Below, in pieces: positions 1 through 11,850 of a stretch of DNA of 64,000 bases (position 1 is the first letter of the stretch; each line of letters opens with the position of its first letter). The notes below the pieces were generated by a model. It saw nothing but the letters and a program-made list of their open reading frames with translations, was not told where the DNA came from and searched no databases. Source of the DNA: Ceratorhiza oryzae-sativae (Eukaryota > Basidiomycota > Agaricomycetes > Cantharellales > Ceratobasidiaceae). The DNA is taken from positions 186,001 through 250,000 of the forward strand of contig JARWMV010000247.1 of assembly GCA_030998015.1 (NCBI GenBank). Reading direction: 5' to 3'. The translations under genes were made by a program, and so were the position numbers.

Positions 1-242
1 CAACACGTCCACGCACCACCGAGGTCCAAATGAATAATATGTTGCAACCAGAAACAAAAAAATGGATATAGAAACAGAGAGCATTTGTCGAACATGGAAA
101 AAGTGAACGCGCAAGTGGGGGATAGTTTATAAAGAATGGAAACGCACGACAACGATAAACGAGTGACAACGACAACCCTACACGATCCCAGACTCGCCAA
201 CCTAATCCCGCTACAGAACCGACCAATAAACCCGACACCAAT

Positions 243-1590
243 TTACAACCTCCGGCCTGGCACGCCCAGAATATAATCGTAAACACTACGCTGAGGACCG
301 CGACGAGTACGCAAACCCAAGCTGCACGTCCCATCAAAAGATTCCGCACGTATCTCTCGCGGATTCGCAGAGTCCTGAAGGGAGTTGTCTCGGACTGCTG
401 GAAAAAGACGAGGATTGGGTCGAGTTCGTATTGATGTGAAATAAGGAGTAGGAAGGCGATTGTAAATGGGATGAAGAGCTGTTGTCATAGCGAATCAGAG
501 AGACCCAAGAAAACAACTTAGGAACTCGACTTACGAAAAACCGCTTGCTCTTTGGCTTGACGTCCAAGAACACCAACGAGAACGCACACGCGAGCGCGAT
601 CCACAGAACCAACAATCCTGCACACAACCTCACGAGCGCGCTGACGGGAGTCAAATTTCCAAAGGCCTTGGCCCGCAAGAATCGGGGAAAGGCATCCTGC
701 TCCATCGCTCGAAACACGTATTCCTTTTGGTTGTGGAACATGTCAGGTACTTGAGCGAGAGCGGCGGCTTCGGCTTCGTATGAGGGGCTGGTGGGAGAGG
801 GGAGAGAATGCGATGAGAGGGGGAAATCGTTGATTCGGAGGGCAGGTGGGAGGTAAACTTCTTTGTCCGCGCCGGGGACGAGGTACCGTGCAAAGATCCG
901 CTCAGCGCTGGCGATCAAGTCTGCCCTGGTAATGGCGGCATCTCGGCTAGGATCGTAGGTGCCCGAACGGACATCCGCTTGAAGATTCCGCTTGTCCGCC
1001 GAGCCTTTTCAAACGGCGTCGTCGCGCGTGGATCCCGCTCATCCATTGCACTCGGCGCTCTAGCTGGTCTGTAACCGTCTGTGCCTGTGCCTCCGGGTGT
1101 GATGGGACGGCCGCTGAGTGGGGGTTGGGGTGAAGGAGTCCGGCCTCGCTTCTCGATGTCGCCGATTGTAGATGCCATGGTCGACCGCTTCGCCGTTGTA
1201 TTAGGCGACGTCGGCGTCGAGCTGTTTCCCATGCCCACTACGTGGCCGTATATACTCCCCCGGCGGCGGGCGTAGTCCCAGTACTGGGGCCAGTCGTCCC
1301 GGATCGTCCGACCCGACTTGCGGACGTCCTTGAAGTACGCACGGCACAGGTTCTCATGCTGCTGCACATCCAGCCAAAAGTCGAGTACGTCCTCTGCTCC
1401 CTCGCGCTGGAGGAACAGACTGCACAAAGGGAGTAATAAACGTCAGCCCAAAACTCAACATTCTGGGAGATCATGGGGGTGCGCACTAGAACATAAACAG
1501 GTCGACGGGTGGCCGGGTCTTGCGCGACAACACCTCCTCGAACGTCGGGAGGCGCTTGCGGTACTCTATCTCGGGGCGACTCTTCTCCAT
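243..1590 (-). CDS. RGS-domain membrane protein, Rax1-like
   Basis: The start is the ATG at 1590 (MEKSRPEIEYRKRLPTFEEV). A first intron of about 70 bp joins the next exon, which reads LFLQREGAEDVLDFWLDVQQH, the hallmark first half of an RGS domain. A low-complexity Ser/Thr/Pro linker follows, then an exon with DPSRDAAITRADLIASAE and later the second RGS half (QKEYVFRAMEQDAFPRFLRA). Three or more hydrophobic segments come after (LVLWIALACAFSLVFLDV, FTIAFLLLI, VCVLVAVLSVVFTIIFW). An RGS domain split by an insert and followed by membrane helices is the arrangement of fungal Rax1, which marks polarity and bud sites. The expected C-terminus VPGRRL ends at 243 but sits one base out of frame with the last helix (near 258), so there is a one-base deletion or an assembly error. 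Exact internal introns are not resolved. Confidence 0.72.
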
Positions 1591-2159
1591 CGTGTCGCGC
1601 AACGAACAAGGGCAGAGTGAGGGGGGAAGAGCAGGAACAACAGCACGTTGCAAATTCACATGTATTGCTAGGTTACGTTACATCTACGGTAATACCGGAA
1701 ATGGAAATTGTGGCTGGTCGTTCGACAGGCGCCGGATCCGGGCGGAATATCAATATATTCCACGCCTATAGAATTGATTATATGAATGCTGTATGCTGAT
1801 GTGATAAGCCTACTACTGTAGAGGAATGGCATTTTGGTGATGCCAAGTGCAACTGCGTCTCGTGCTTTGTACTGCCATACAGAGCTACACCATTCACTTC
1901 TTTTAGGCATATAAATCACGAATAGCTGTGCAAATCGTACTCAGACACAGGCTTCATAGAACGTACATGCCCATGTGTAAGTTGAGGCGAGCCTGGTTCG
2001 CATTGAATTATCACCGCCATAACTTCGATGGCTGAACCCCAGTATTGCTGTATTCAATTACAACCAAATTCGAGTCTAAAAATATTATGCTTTTTGTATA
2101 TTATCATTCAATTCCGGACACGAAGGAATGTATTTCTCTATTTATTTATTTTGGGGGGG
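1591..2159. other. Intergenic, nothing recognised
   Basis: This is the upstream region of the RGS-domain gene. It contains no coherent reading frame, and the short ORFs on either strand lack family resemblance. A G-run sits near 2152-2161. No RNA gene or repeat could be supported. Confidence 0.5.
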
Positions 2160-5100
2160 GGGTGCATAGGAGTAGCGTGCCGTTGTCCGCAGCCATCCAC
2201 CTCCCTAAGTTTCCAGGGTTTATGGAACCAAATGTACAATCTGAGGTGCATATATGGAGAGAGCCATTGGAGGCATGATGATTCGAACTCATCATAGAGT
2301 ATGAATGCGATCCAGTCCGAGTTATATTGCTGCGGTCCTGAAATCACTGGTTCATGGGATAGCCAGAATGGGAGCTTCCAGTATCTGAAATGTGAGGATT
2401 CGTGCTTGATGCATTTATATTGCCGTGCCCCCTTGTATCAATGGGCCAAATGCTCGCCAAATCCCAAATCCGGATGGTGGAATTACTGGATCCACAGGCC
2501 AAGAACCTGCCGCCTGGTGAGAACACAAAAGACCATACGAAACCAGTGGCAATCGAACCACTCTTCCATCAGCTTCCCAGCCCGTACGTCCCAGAAGCAC
2601 AGGGACCTTCCCCCAGATCCAGATACTACATATGTCCCACCTGGAGAGAGACCAACCGATGTAACTACATAGGTATGGCCGTCCAGTGACGACCGACCCT
2701 CTTGCCGCCCAGTGTGTCTCAAAGGCATGCAGCGCGATCAGCGGAGGTTGAAGCACGATAAGCGCTGTTCGAGAGCGGGCGAGAGATTCAGCAGTCAGTA
2801 TGCCCTGGAATTAATTGCATCACTCTACCTCGGGTATATGAATCCAAGAGAAATATGAATTTATCTACACCCCCAAGGAAATATATATGCTGTCCGGGGA
2901 GTTTGCATCGCCTGAATCCCCACCGGTGGGGTCGACGAATAGATGCCCAAATGGCTGGGCGTTGCAGAGATTCCGGACAGGAACAGTCTTATCATAAGAG
3001 CCAGATGCGATTCTCCTATCGTTGGGCGCATATGATACCAAAGTGACATAACCAGAATGACTTATAAGTGGCTATCCAATTGGATTTCTGGCAATCACAT
3101 CCCACATACGTATGGCATTGTCGAAAGATCTGGGTACAATATCTCCACCCGTTGAGTACCGGTTGTTTTGTTAAGATGGGCGCCAAGGTAGCGCCATGCA
3201 TAGGTCAACAGATATTGTACTAATTAATCCAGGGGTCGACCCAGCCCAGTCTTCGTCGAATACAAAAGGGGGTTGCATTCCACGTATATCGAGCGCCGCA
3301 CTGTGGGCTCGAACCTAGGCGACGCACAGCCGAAGCAGTTCCGCGTGATGTTCCTCTACATGGCGATAGAAACCGCCGGATCAGTGCCTATCAAGCAAGT
3401 TGTCCGAGAATGACCCGCGTGACACGGTAATAGCCCCAGTAGTGTCAGATACACACAACGCCGAAAACAGTGGCCGGAGTGCGACGTGGACGCAGTCCTC
3501 ACTGTGGAGCCCGAGAAGGCTACTCATTGCTCTAGCTGACAGGGGCTCACGAACGCATACAGCGCTTCATTTCTATGCACTCAGGGTTGGTCATTGACAA
3601 TTCGTCGAGCGCCATACCTAGCATTGTCGTGTAAATCGTGTCCATACCAATGACATTAGGGCGGAACGAGCAGCTAGTTATGTTGAGTATCTCCGCTAGT
3701 CGCTTCTACCCTTGAGAGACGTTGTTGTGGGAGATATATCGCACTGCCATTGCGGCATACACGAACGCATCTCCCTACTCTTGCACCAACAGCTCGAGAT
3801 CATCAGAGGAAAGCCCTCTCGCGAGGCAGGGTGAGCCCGAAGCTATGTCCTGATATCTTTGCACACAGTTGAGCTCTCCAGGTCGTGCGCACGATGCTCA
3901 GATAACATGCTTGTTCCGTGATAGATCGTATATGATTAACTATTCCTACGCTCGGGCAACCTGAAACAAAAAAGCTTGCCGCCAGCCTTTGCTCCCCCTT
4001 CGGTTGCTCGCACGAACTGTATCTAATTTTTGTCTTTCTGATACCGGGAATAGAGTTTAACCGGTACATCTTGTCGCTTGCAGAATCAGTTGCCCAGCCC
4101 CATAGTGTTTCTAGGAGGTCAACACAAGTATTATTGGTGCATATGGCTCGGCGTAGAGCGGCAGATGCGGCAGAGTCGTACTTGGCAGAAGAAGAGTAAG
4201 GCAGCTTTGACAGATAATTATTCTATGGGACCGAGATCAGAATTTAGTTGCACCGCAAGATTTCTGACATGCGTAGTGTGTGATATACCGCTCTATGTTT
4301 ATCAACAGCCTCCCACATACTGAGGCTGGCGTTGAGCTTTTGTGCAAATTCATGTAATTAGTGATGCGCGATTAGTAATACGCCCGTAATGGTCCTTCAC
4401 CTCTAGTCGTTCTACCACCCCCTTTATTTGACAATAGCACTCATCCACCTCATCCAAGCTATCTGATAATCTCATCAGCCTAATTATTCTATTTGCTCAA
4501 TTGCCAGCCATCTTTGCACTTAATCTGTCTGCTTCTTTCTTGATACCGCTGTGCAACATGAGCATATAATCCTTAGTTACTAGGAGGAAGGGGGATAGCA
4601 TACCGTGCCAGTGTTTCTATCGTGGGGTTCATCGATAGCAATGCTGAGCTCTCCAGTTAAGCTGAAAGATCCTGTAGCAGGCCGGACAGCGCCGCTACTG
4701 TGCTTCGATATCTCTTGCTTAACATAAATTCGTGCTAGCACGCCAACGTCACCGTGGTCAAGAGTTCAAGCTTACCAAAGATTACGTCTCAAGCACTTAG
4801 ATACTCCAAGCACGTTTGGCTACGGTAGATCTTAACGACTCAAGCGGGCCGATAGCCCCGACCGACGCCTGTTGCAACGACCGGAGCCCAGGCCAGCGTG
4901 GCATAACAGAGTTTTCAGTTAGATTTGACCCCCTGGAATTATCGGCGCGAGCCTCGCCATGAGCGGTGACTTTAGGTAAGTCTTTTGATTTATGGAGTGT
5001 GCAGAAGAGGCTTGAGATGTCCCTATGTACGTTAATTGGCGAGATATGCATATCGGTATATCCACCTCTAGGACGAAAACCAGGAAATCTAGCCTGGTCG

Positions 5101-5254
5101 TGGTTTTTACGTTGCTTTGAGGTGACGGTTGAACTGAGAGATGGTGTTTCAAGGTCGATAACTCTGATTTTTGAGTTTGAAGGGGTTGTGGCCGCCATGG
5201 TCGAACGCTGGTACAAATGTTCTGGCATAAAGCAGGGTGATCAATCACTCGCAA
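2160..5254 (-). pseudogene. Decayed NACHT-WD40 (HET-E-like) gene
   Basis: Read on the minus strand, fragments appear in the order expected of a fungal NACHT-WD40 NLR-like protein but in different frames. At 5230-4797 there is a probable N-terminal segment (SKIRVIDLETPSLSS, then WPGLRSLQQASVGAIGPLESL). At about 4000-3900 a P-loop-distal NACHT fragment reads RLAASFFVSGCPSVGIVNHI. From 3200 to 2340 degenerate WD40 blades occur (LDGHTYVVTSVGLSPGGTYVV, SGGRSLCFWDVRAGKL, FSPGGRFLACGSSNSTIRIWD). No frame stays open through a whole domain, and stops and shifts separate the blades, so the gene is dead. Such proteins act in allorecognition and programmed cell death in fungi. Ends are approximate. Confidence 0.66.
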
Positions 5255-5799
5255 TGCAATGTCGAAGATGGCGGGTGGCTTACCTGTTTGGGGCGTTGGA
5301 TCGGATGGGTCATATACCTACCCGGAACTTTCATGTAGGCAGACGACAAGGCACAGTTAGCGGAGATCAGCCGAGCGTACTCGAGCAAGGGTACTTGGAA
5401 TGAATCTTTTTACGACCTGGCGTCCTCTAAGCACAGAATACACTCCGAGCTCACTGTTGCCACTCTTCTGGCCTTCCACTGGCGGTGTTGATGCGAGTAT
5501 CGTCATGCCTGTACTAGGTTTTTCAGTCGGCACAACTATTTGTTCTCACGAGCAGCTGCACAATCGTGTGGCCATTGAACGTGTAATAGTGCACGCGTAT
5601 TATGAAACTGAGGGGTCTGAAGGAGTGCGAATAGTGTAACAGAGCTCTGCTTTCCATAAGCGGAGCTGGATAGTTTCTCAGCGTTTCCCTATCACTTAAG
5701 AACCCTGGGTAGGAGCGGGCAATTTGCGTAAGAGGATTAGAAGAGAGCGATAGAGGGGGGTTGAGATCTCGTTTCAATCTGAACACGAGGTACAAATGG
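5255..5799. other. Intergenic, nothing recognised
   Basis: This stretch lies between the 5' end of the NACHT-WD40 relic and the 3' end of the Med8-like gene. Short open frames here have no recognisable motif and overlap each other on both strands. Confidence 0.45.
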
Positions 5800-7167
5800 C
5801 TAGGGGTCAATAGCGAACAGATTATCCAGAGCAGAGACAGGCGACGCCTCGGCTTGCGTATTCCCATTCGCACCATTGTACTGCACTTGCTGTGGTGGTG
5901 GAATGTGCAGGTTTTGAGGAATAAACGACGGAGCAGCCGACAGATCTTCCATCCCGTCGCTCTCGCTCCCATCGTCTCCGACGTCGCCGTTCGCCCCAAC
6001 ACCTCCCATACCCATACCCATCCCCAGTGTTCCTCCCATTCCCTGCGTTCCCGCCGTAGCGGTCTCCGCGGCCAACGGTCGGTCGTCCTCGCTCTCACTA
6101 TCGCTACTCGCAATTGCAGGCAGATATACCGGTGGCGTTTCGTCTTCCATCTCTACTACGTCTTCCACTTGCTGCTGCTCATCTTCTTGGTCAGGGGCGA
6201 CCTCGACCATATCTTCATCCGCTTTCCCCTCTTCGTCGTCCTCCTGGCCGTCGTGGTTTGAGCCTGGCTCGGAGTCCAGTGGATCGATTTCGGGGTCGGA
6301 GTCATCGAACAGGAGGCGCTGTTTCCAGTCATACTATAGACAGAGAGGGTACGTAAATGTAATCACTCGGCTGGGGAGGGACACCTTACCTTGTCCTTCA
6401 ATTGCCTGACAGCCTCGACACCTCTTGCACACCTCGCATCATGTGCTCTAATCACTTCGTCTAACCTCGCCTGCTCCGCTCGCAGTTCTTCCGCACTCAT
6501 TGGACCCTCTCGTACGCCGGGTACGCCCCCGCCTGTGACTGTCCCGACAGCGCCGATACTAATCCCTCCACCTCCAAATGCGGTCGGACCTGCGGGGTCT
6601 TTGGGCAACCTCAATCGGGCGACGTTTGCTATATCCGTCTTTAGTACGCCCTGGCTTCTTCGTCCATCCAACAACGCGTCAAGCATATCTTCAATATGTT
6701 GTGGTTCCATCACAGGTGGCGCTGTACCTGGCGGGAGGACAACACCAGGGGCAAGTGGCAGAGGAGGGGGAGGGAGGTGAGTGGCGAATGGGGTGGGCGC
6801 GATAGCCTTGAGTGACGTTTGACCTTTTCGCGTAGGGGGAGCACTGAGGCTTGCCGCGAGCGAATGCGTTTTAGATAAAAGAACGCTGTATTTGGTCATA
6901 AGTTCTGGCCTAACCAATGAGTTCACGTTCCTCGCTTTTGGTTGAAACGATTCCGGCTCACCAGCCAGCAAGTCCTCCGCCGATCCCTCCAGCCTGAGGT
7001 GTCGTAAGCGTGATCATAGCCCATTGATGCTCTCCATGATTTGCTGAATCTTGTATCGCAAGTTCTCGAGTTGGGCTTGCGGGAGTGAAGCACGAGGTCA
7101 GCCGGGTTGAGCTTTGGGTCCGGCGCTGGAGGTTCCAGAGGTTGTTGTACTGGGCTGGGGCCGACAT
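5800..7167 (-). CDS. MED8: Mediator subunit 8-like protein (probable)
   Basis: The central exon (6971-6391) has the feature LVRPELMTKYSVLLSKTHSLAASL, which resembles the Med8 segment placed before a short linker. Upstream in a neighbouring frame is ASLPQAQLENLRYKIQQIMES, matching the Med8 N-terminal helix. A helix rich in charged residues (ELRAEQARLDEVIRAHDARC) runs to the donor at KDK. The next exon, beginning YDWKQRLLF after the intron near 6390-6335, carries an acidic tail rich in Asp/Glu and Gly-Met and ends in TAG at 5800-5802. Med8 belongs to the Mediator head module in the nucleus. The first exon is uncertain: the only upstream ATG (7167) opens a different frame, so at least one more intron or an indel is needed. 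Another coiled, acidic nuclear protein is possible. Confidence 0.5.
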
Positions 7168-7275
7168 TTTTAGTGGCTACTCGGCTACCAGGTGTGAGGC
7201 TAGGGATATGGGCGGTGGTGGTCAGGAGAAAGTCATGTCTCTTAGCGCCGAACCTGATCCTGTTCCCTTGCTACC
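7168..7275. promoter_or_regulatory. Shared divergent promoter, Med8-like / TFB5
   Basis: Only about 108 bp separate the outward-facing start codons of the Med8-like gene (-) and the TFB5 gene (+), so the two transcription factors probably share one promoter. No clear TATA box is visible. Inference from gene geometry. Confidence 0.45.
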
Positions 7276-7582
7276 ATGCGAGCGTTCAAAGGCGTTCTCT
7301 TGACCTGGTTCGCACACCACTTCTACCTCGCGAGTCCTGATTTATTTTTCACAGTGATCCGGCAGTAAAACAAATCCTTCTCATTCTTGACAAACAACCA
7401 AGCACAGGCGGATTCATTGTCAAGGACGTCGATGACACACATGTGCTTGTGCGAGCGGATGATGTCAAACGTGTCAGGATAGCTTAGAGGCCGAGTATTT
7501 ATCTTTATTCATTCGCTCACGTGCGAGATTGATCATATGTGGTGGGCGGTAGTTGGAGAAGAATACATATACGCTCGAGTGA
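7276..7582 (+). CDS. TFB5: TFIIH subunit TFB5 (GTF2H5/p8)
   Basis: This tiny gene has three exons. Exon 1 (7276-7307) reads MRAFKGVLLT. Exon 2 starts at 7355 and continues CDPAVKQILLILDKQPSTGG then FIVKDVDDTHVLVRADDVKR. The last exon (7553-7582) reads LEKNTYTLE and stops. The signatures KGVLL-CDPAVKQ, F-I-DVDDTHV-V and the LE-NTY-LE tail are those of TFB5, the smallest TFIIH subunit, which stabilises the XPD-p52 module for transcription and nucleotide-excision repair. The first intron is GT...ACAG. The second donor (about 7473) is my best phase-consistent guess and gives about 59 residues, slightly short of the usual 65-72, so a few residues may be misassigned. It converges on NDUFA2, with 12 bp between the two stop codons. 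Confidence 0.8.
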
Positions 7583-7594
7583 TGGAAGGAGGGA

Positions 7595-7980
7595 TCAGAG
7601 CAGGGAGGAGAGTTTCTGGGAGACTTCAGATGCAGGGAGACCCTCTACCACTGCGTGTTTTTCAACACCCCGCTCTGTATAGGCATGAGCCAAAAGGACG
7701 AGTACCACAAGCTGGATATAATACACACCATATCGTACGAATACCCTTGCAGGTGTCCCCTGTGCCTCTCTAATGAGAACTGGTAGATTCGGGTTGGCGT
7801 TTTTAATGCCGAGATAATTCGATGCGATGAATTCTGGTTTGGCGAGTGGGAGTCCAACAATCTGACATTTCGTATCACGGGACAAACATACCTCAGCCCA
7901 GCAGAGCCTTGACCAGTTTGACATCCCAGCAAACGGATCTCCCGGATGGTCTGGGGAAGAGCTTTCGCGAATGCGGACAT
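7595..7980 (-). CDS. NDUFA2: NADH dehydrogenase (complex I) subunit NDUFA2/B8
   Basis: Exon 1 (from ATG 7980) reads MSAFAKALPQTIREIRLLGC then QTGQGSAGLR. Exon 2 gives FIASNYLGIKNANPNLPVLI then REAQGTPARVFVRY. Exon 3 gives ERGVEKHAVVEGLPASEVSQ and KLSSLL before the stop. This is the thioredoxin-like CI-B8 fold of NDUFA2, an accessory subunit of mitochondrial complex I; the pattern REIR-L-C...F---Y--IK-ANP-LPVLIRE...RY--G-E is diagnostic. The exon 2-3 junction (TAT G/GTGTGT...ACAG/AG CGG) is phase-consistent. At the first intron the visible GTATGT donor and CAG acceptor are one base out of phase, which for a housekeeping gene suggests an assembly indel rather than decay. Confidence 0.85.
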
Positions 7981-8289
7981 GGCGGTACGTTGGAGGATGG
8001 CTAAGGTAGATTAGGGATCGCTGGATGCAAGTCACGTGTTGAACTCCCACGAAGGTCCCGCTCGACAAGCCGTGCACTCCAACTGGACTGTAAATAGTCG
8101 ACAAGTAGCCTTACAAGGTAGATCTCATATAAATTCATATTTAACTTAAACACTACGCCTCGATCATACAAGACAGATTGGACATGCACTCGAGCTCCGC
8201 ACGCGTTCGGAGGGGAAGGATCGTGATTATCTGTCCGAGCATGATATGTCTCGTCAATCTCGGTGGGGACTATACAAAATAACCATTAC
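7981..8289. other. Intergenic, nothing recognised
   Basis: This is the upstream region of NDUFA2, up to the 3' end of the second NACHT-WD40 relic. No motif or coherent frame was recognised. Confidence 0.4.
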
Positions 8290-11200
8290 CCCGTTGGTTT
8301 TAACGCCGAAATTGTTCGGCCCAGCGCTCTCCCGATCCACATCGACTCAATTCGAGCCCCGAAGAGCGGTGTTTGAAAGATATGAACAAGTGTTCCATGG
8401 GCGAAGTAGAGCGTGCCTAAAGTCTGGGGGGGATACCCACAAGAGAAGTTTTGTCCGTACACGACACCCATCCGTCCTCCCTGAGCGACCATCCCTTGTG
8501 AGGACCGTCGGGCGAACAGTCAGATCCGCATATATGATACGGTAAGCAGTTGCTGCTGGATTTTGACGAAGAACCCTCGGAAATCGCATCTCTTGATATC
8601 TTCCGGACTCTAATGGTACTATCAGGGGAACCAGAGGCTACGTAAACGCCATACGGCGAAAAAACACAGAGCGAATGATGTTTATATGACCAGGTAATGA
8701 CAGGATTGTCGTTCGCCCCGAGCCTACATACCACACACGAATAGTTTCGTGCTAGAGCCTGAGACGATGCGGTTTCCGTCTGAGGAAAATGCGACTGAAA
8801 GTATCGGTGGGTGTGGCCTTCCAGTGGTTTTCCAATCAATCGCCTCGCTTAGGTGTCCCAGATACGAACGCAAGAGTCGGAGGAGCTCAAGGCTATAGCT
8901 GCCATCTGAAGATTACGAGATACACATAATAGGATCGTTATTGTTGAGCACCTGCTGCATTGGGCCGGTTTGAGCGTCCCATAGAAACAAGTTTTTATCA
9001 CATGATCCGGAAGCAATGTACTTTCCATCATGAGAGTATGCGATAGAGCAAACCGGATCTGAATGGCCCCTGAAAGGCTTAAATACGCTTTTCCTCGTTC
9101 GTATATCCCATAAGCAAATCGTAGTATCGTCGCTCCTCGGGGCGATACGGCTACCATCTGGCGAATATGAAACGGAAAGCACGGGCCAGTATGACCCATT
9201 AGTGACTTCCGTACCATTTGGCCCCCTGTTGCATCCCAGATGATATTATTTTGTCGTCGGATCCAGATATGCATATATACCGCAAGGTGAATAGGTAATA
9301 CATAAGATGGAGCCGCTGTGAGTATAGTGCGATTGCCCCGAAGGTTGACCAGAGTGTATATCCCACATTATTTGCACAATCCACCCCTAGAACCAGAGAT
9401 AAAGATTGCACGATCTAGTGAATAAGCTACGCAGAGTATAGCATGATTATCTATATGTGGTCGAGGCCTTGTACTGTGGCCACGAGGCATATCCCAGATA
9501 CATGTTGGTTGCTCCGTCCACTGAGTAAGCTGTAGGCGAGAAGCATATGAATAATAGCTAATACGGTCGATCAGGGGGGTTGACCATGCGGCATCCACCC
9601 TACCATTTGATTTCTGCGCATACCCCAGAGGCGGACGGTGCCATCTTCGTAACCAGAGATGACGTATACGATGTGGATGAAGAGTGCAAGCAACAATGTA
9701 TTGCAAGCGTGATCCAGAAGCGGCTTTTGTACTAGTTAAAATGGGCCACTATTCCACATGGTTATCTTTGAATCCTTTGAGCTAAATACTATGTATGCGC
9801 CGTCTAGCGAATGCGAGACCTAGACAACGCTATCTTCATGACCACACAAAGGATGGCTCACAGGCTGGCCATTTCGCGCGTTCCAGATACGCACACCCCT
9901 GTCGGAAGATCCTGAAGCTACATGTAACCCATTTGGCGAATACGATATAGGCTGAACAGAACCAATGTGATCCCACAGCAGAGGAGAAACCGTCTTGAAA
10001 GCTGAGGCATCCTAGATGTGTACGTCGCCTTGTCAGACCCGGTAACAACAAACTGGCCGGTCGATGAGTATGCAACGGAGCGAGGGCTCTTGGAATGACC
10101 AACAAGCGGCCGACCGATGATTTGGCCATCGTACATAATCGGTATGTCCCCGTAAGGACTTCCCCGTCCATTGATTTGCAGATGCGTCGGATATTTGCAT
10201 GGTAAAGTCGTTGGCGCAAGACAATGCTAGGTGCGCCCCATCGGTGGAGAACGCCAAACTGTCGATCCTGGTTCCGGGATCGAGCTTAACTAGGAGCTGA
10301 GGTCTACATAGCCCATATGTCAAGTCGGCTGAGCTCGTGATATGAGTATGCTTTTGCTGGTTTTATCTAGCCACCGGCATATGGTCTGGCCAAAAAGACA
10401 AGGCCGAAGTGTAAATGTGAGGCGTGCTCGATACAATGGGTGCCGTGGAGACTGAGGTCGAGAGTAGCCATACATCTCGTAATAAGGATTCGACAGTCAA
10501 GTCCACATTCGCAACATGCTGTTCATGGATTAGCAGCAAATCTTTTCATCTTAATTAAACCCTCAGTGAATACTATTGCATGGTTTCGAAAGCAATATCC
10601 GGGTAAAATTCGACAAGGTTTCACAGATTCATCGCCTCAGTCCGGAGTAGCAGGTGCCCCAAAAGAAACCCGGATAATGGGCTGATAAGCTCCGGAGACT
10701 TTGCTGAAAGTTGTAGGTGAGAGCCCAGAAGTGGCATGCGTATAAGAGCTCAGCTGGTGTTGGGCCGTAATTTTAGTGTGCAGCCCGGCACATCGTGATC
10801 TGAGACGTAAGATGACTTGAGGTCACAAATGTTAAACTCCGGGGTGGCCGCGACGGATTTGAAACACAAAAGGGCTAGGCGCGTGTGAGTACTTGCGCCT
10901 GGCAGCAAAACGGACCTGATGTATGCACATCCAATATGAACTCTGAAACGCGATTCGGTCATTGAGTTCTTGTTGAATGCCATCCCGAGTGCCAATGTGC
11001 ACAGTGCATCCCTTGTTATGTCGCGGTGACAAGGCGAGTCGCCACAAACAAACTGCGTCATTGGCATTGGGGATCCGGCACGCGAGAGGTCCTGGGCACC
11101 TCTCAGTCAAATAGGCACAACACCAACGTTGAAATGGTTACCTTCAACTCCCCTAATAATGATTTTATTCTATTCTGGTAATCCATTTCCTCGCCGGTCT

Positions 11201-11850
11201 GTGCTGCTTGGTTCGAATTGCTGGATATATTCGTATGATGCTCCTCGAAGTGCACGATTTCCTTTAGCATATTCCTGAAAATTTTCAGATAACTTATTCA
11301 ATGCAACCATATAATGAAACTTACCAGGATAGGGCCTCTATACCAGGCACCAATGACGCTGGGATGGAGCCCTCGAAGCTCATGAGCAAATCCCCCAACA
11401 AGTTATCTAATATCACTTTGATATCCTCGGTTGACCAAGGTGAACCTTGAGACTATAAGTCTGTTAGCGCTCCTAGCAACTCGCAAACTAATAATAAATT
11501 ATACCAATTTATGTGGCCTGAATTTGCCGATGACCATTCTAAGTGTCTCAAACGGGCAAGTGGGTAGACTTAGTTTGCGCGCAAGGACTGGAGCCCTGGC
11601 CAAAGAAGTTCCAGGGTGGCAGGCTTCACGTTATGGATTTCGGATTCGGCGGGTAATGTTATAGGTATGTCGTTGGATGAGCGGTCACTTCTCGATTCAA
11701 TTGTGGCTGTGAGAGTGAGCAAAATGAGACCATGTTTCGGGTTATAGACTGAGGTGGCCATGGATGCTTGCCTCTACTACAGGACGGACCACATAAGACT
11801 TCGTCGTCAAGCTCCCAGTCACGTTTTTGTTTGGCAGACATGGCGTGGAG
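8290..11850 (-). pseudogene. Second decayed NACHT-WD40 gene
   Basis: At the 5' end (11850-11570) small ORFs give MSAKQKRDWELDDEVLCG and PATLELLWPGLQSLRAN, the latter resembling the WPGL-SL block of the first relic. At 10930-10750 a fragment (LALLCFKSVAATPEFNICDL, KSSYVSDHDVP) resembles the helical region that links NACHT to the WD40 domain in this family. From about 10320 to 8420 many degenerate WD40 blades occur, for example SVSYSPDGSRIAPRSDDTTI, SIAYSHDGKYIASGS and CVFSPYGVYVASGSPDSTIR. They jump between frames every 100-250 bp. No P-loop was found, so the NACHT core is deleted or unrecognisable. The gene is not functional. Ends are approximate. Confidence 0.66.

Noticed and set aside
4966..5403. 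145-codon plus-strand frame
   Set aside because: It overlaps the N-terminal fragment of the NACHT-WD40 relic on the other strand and shows no recognisable motif.
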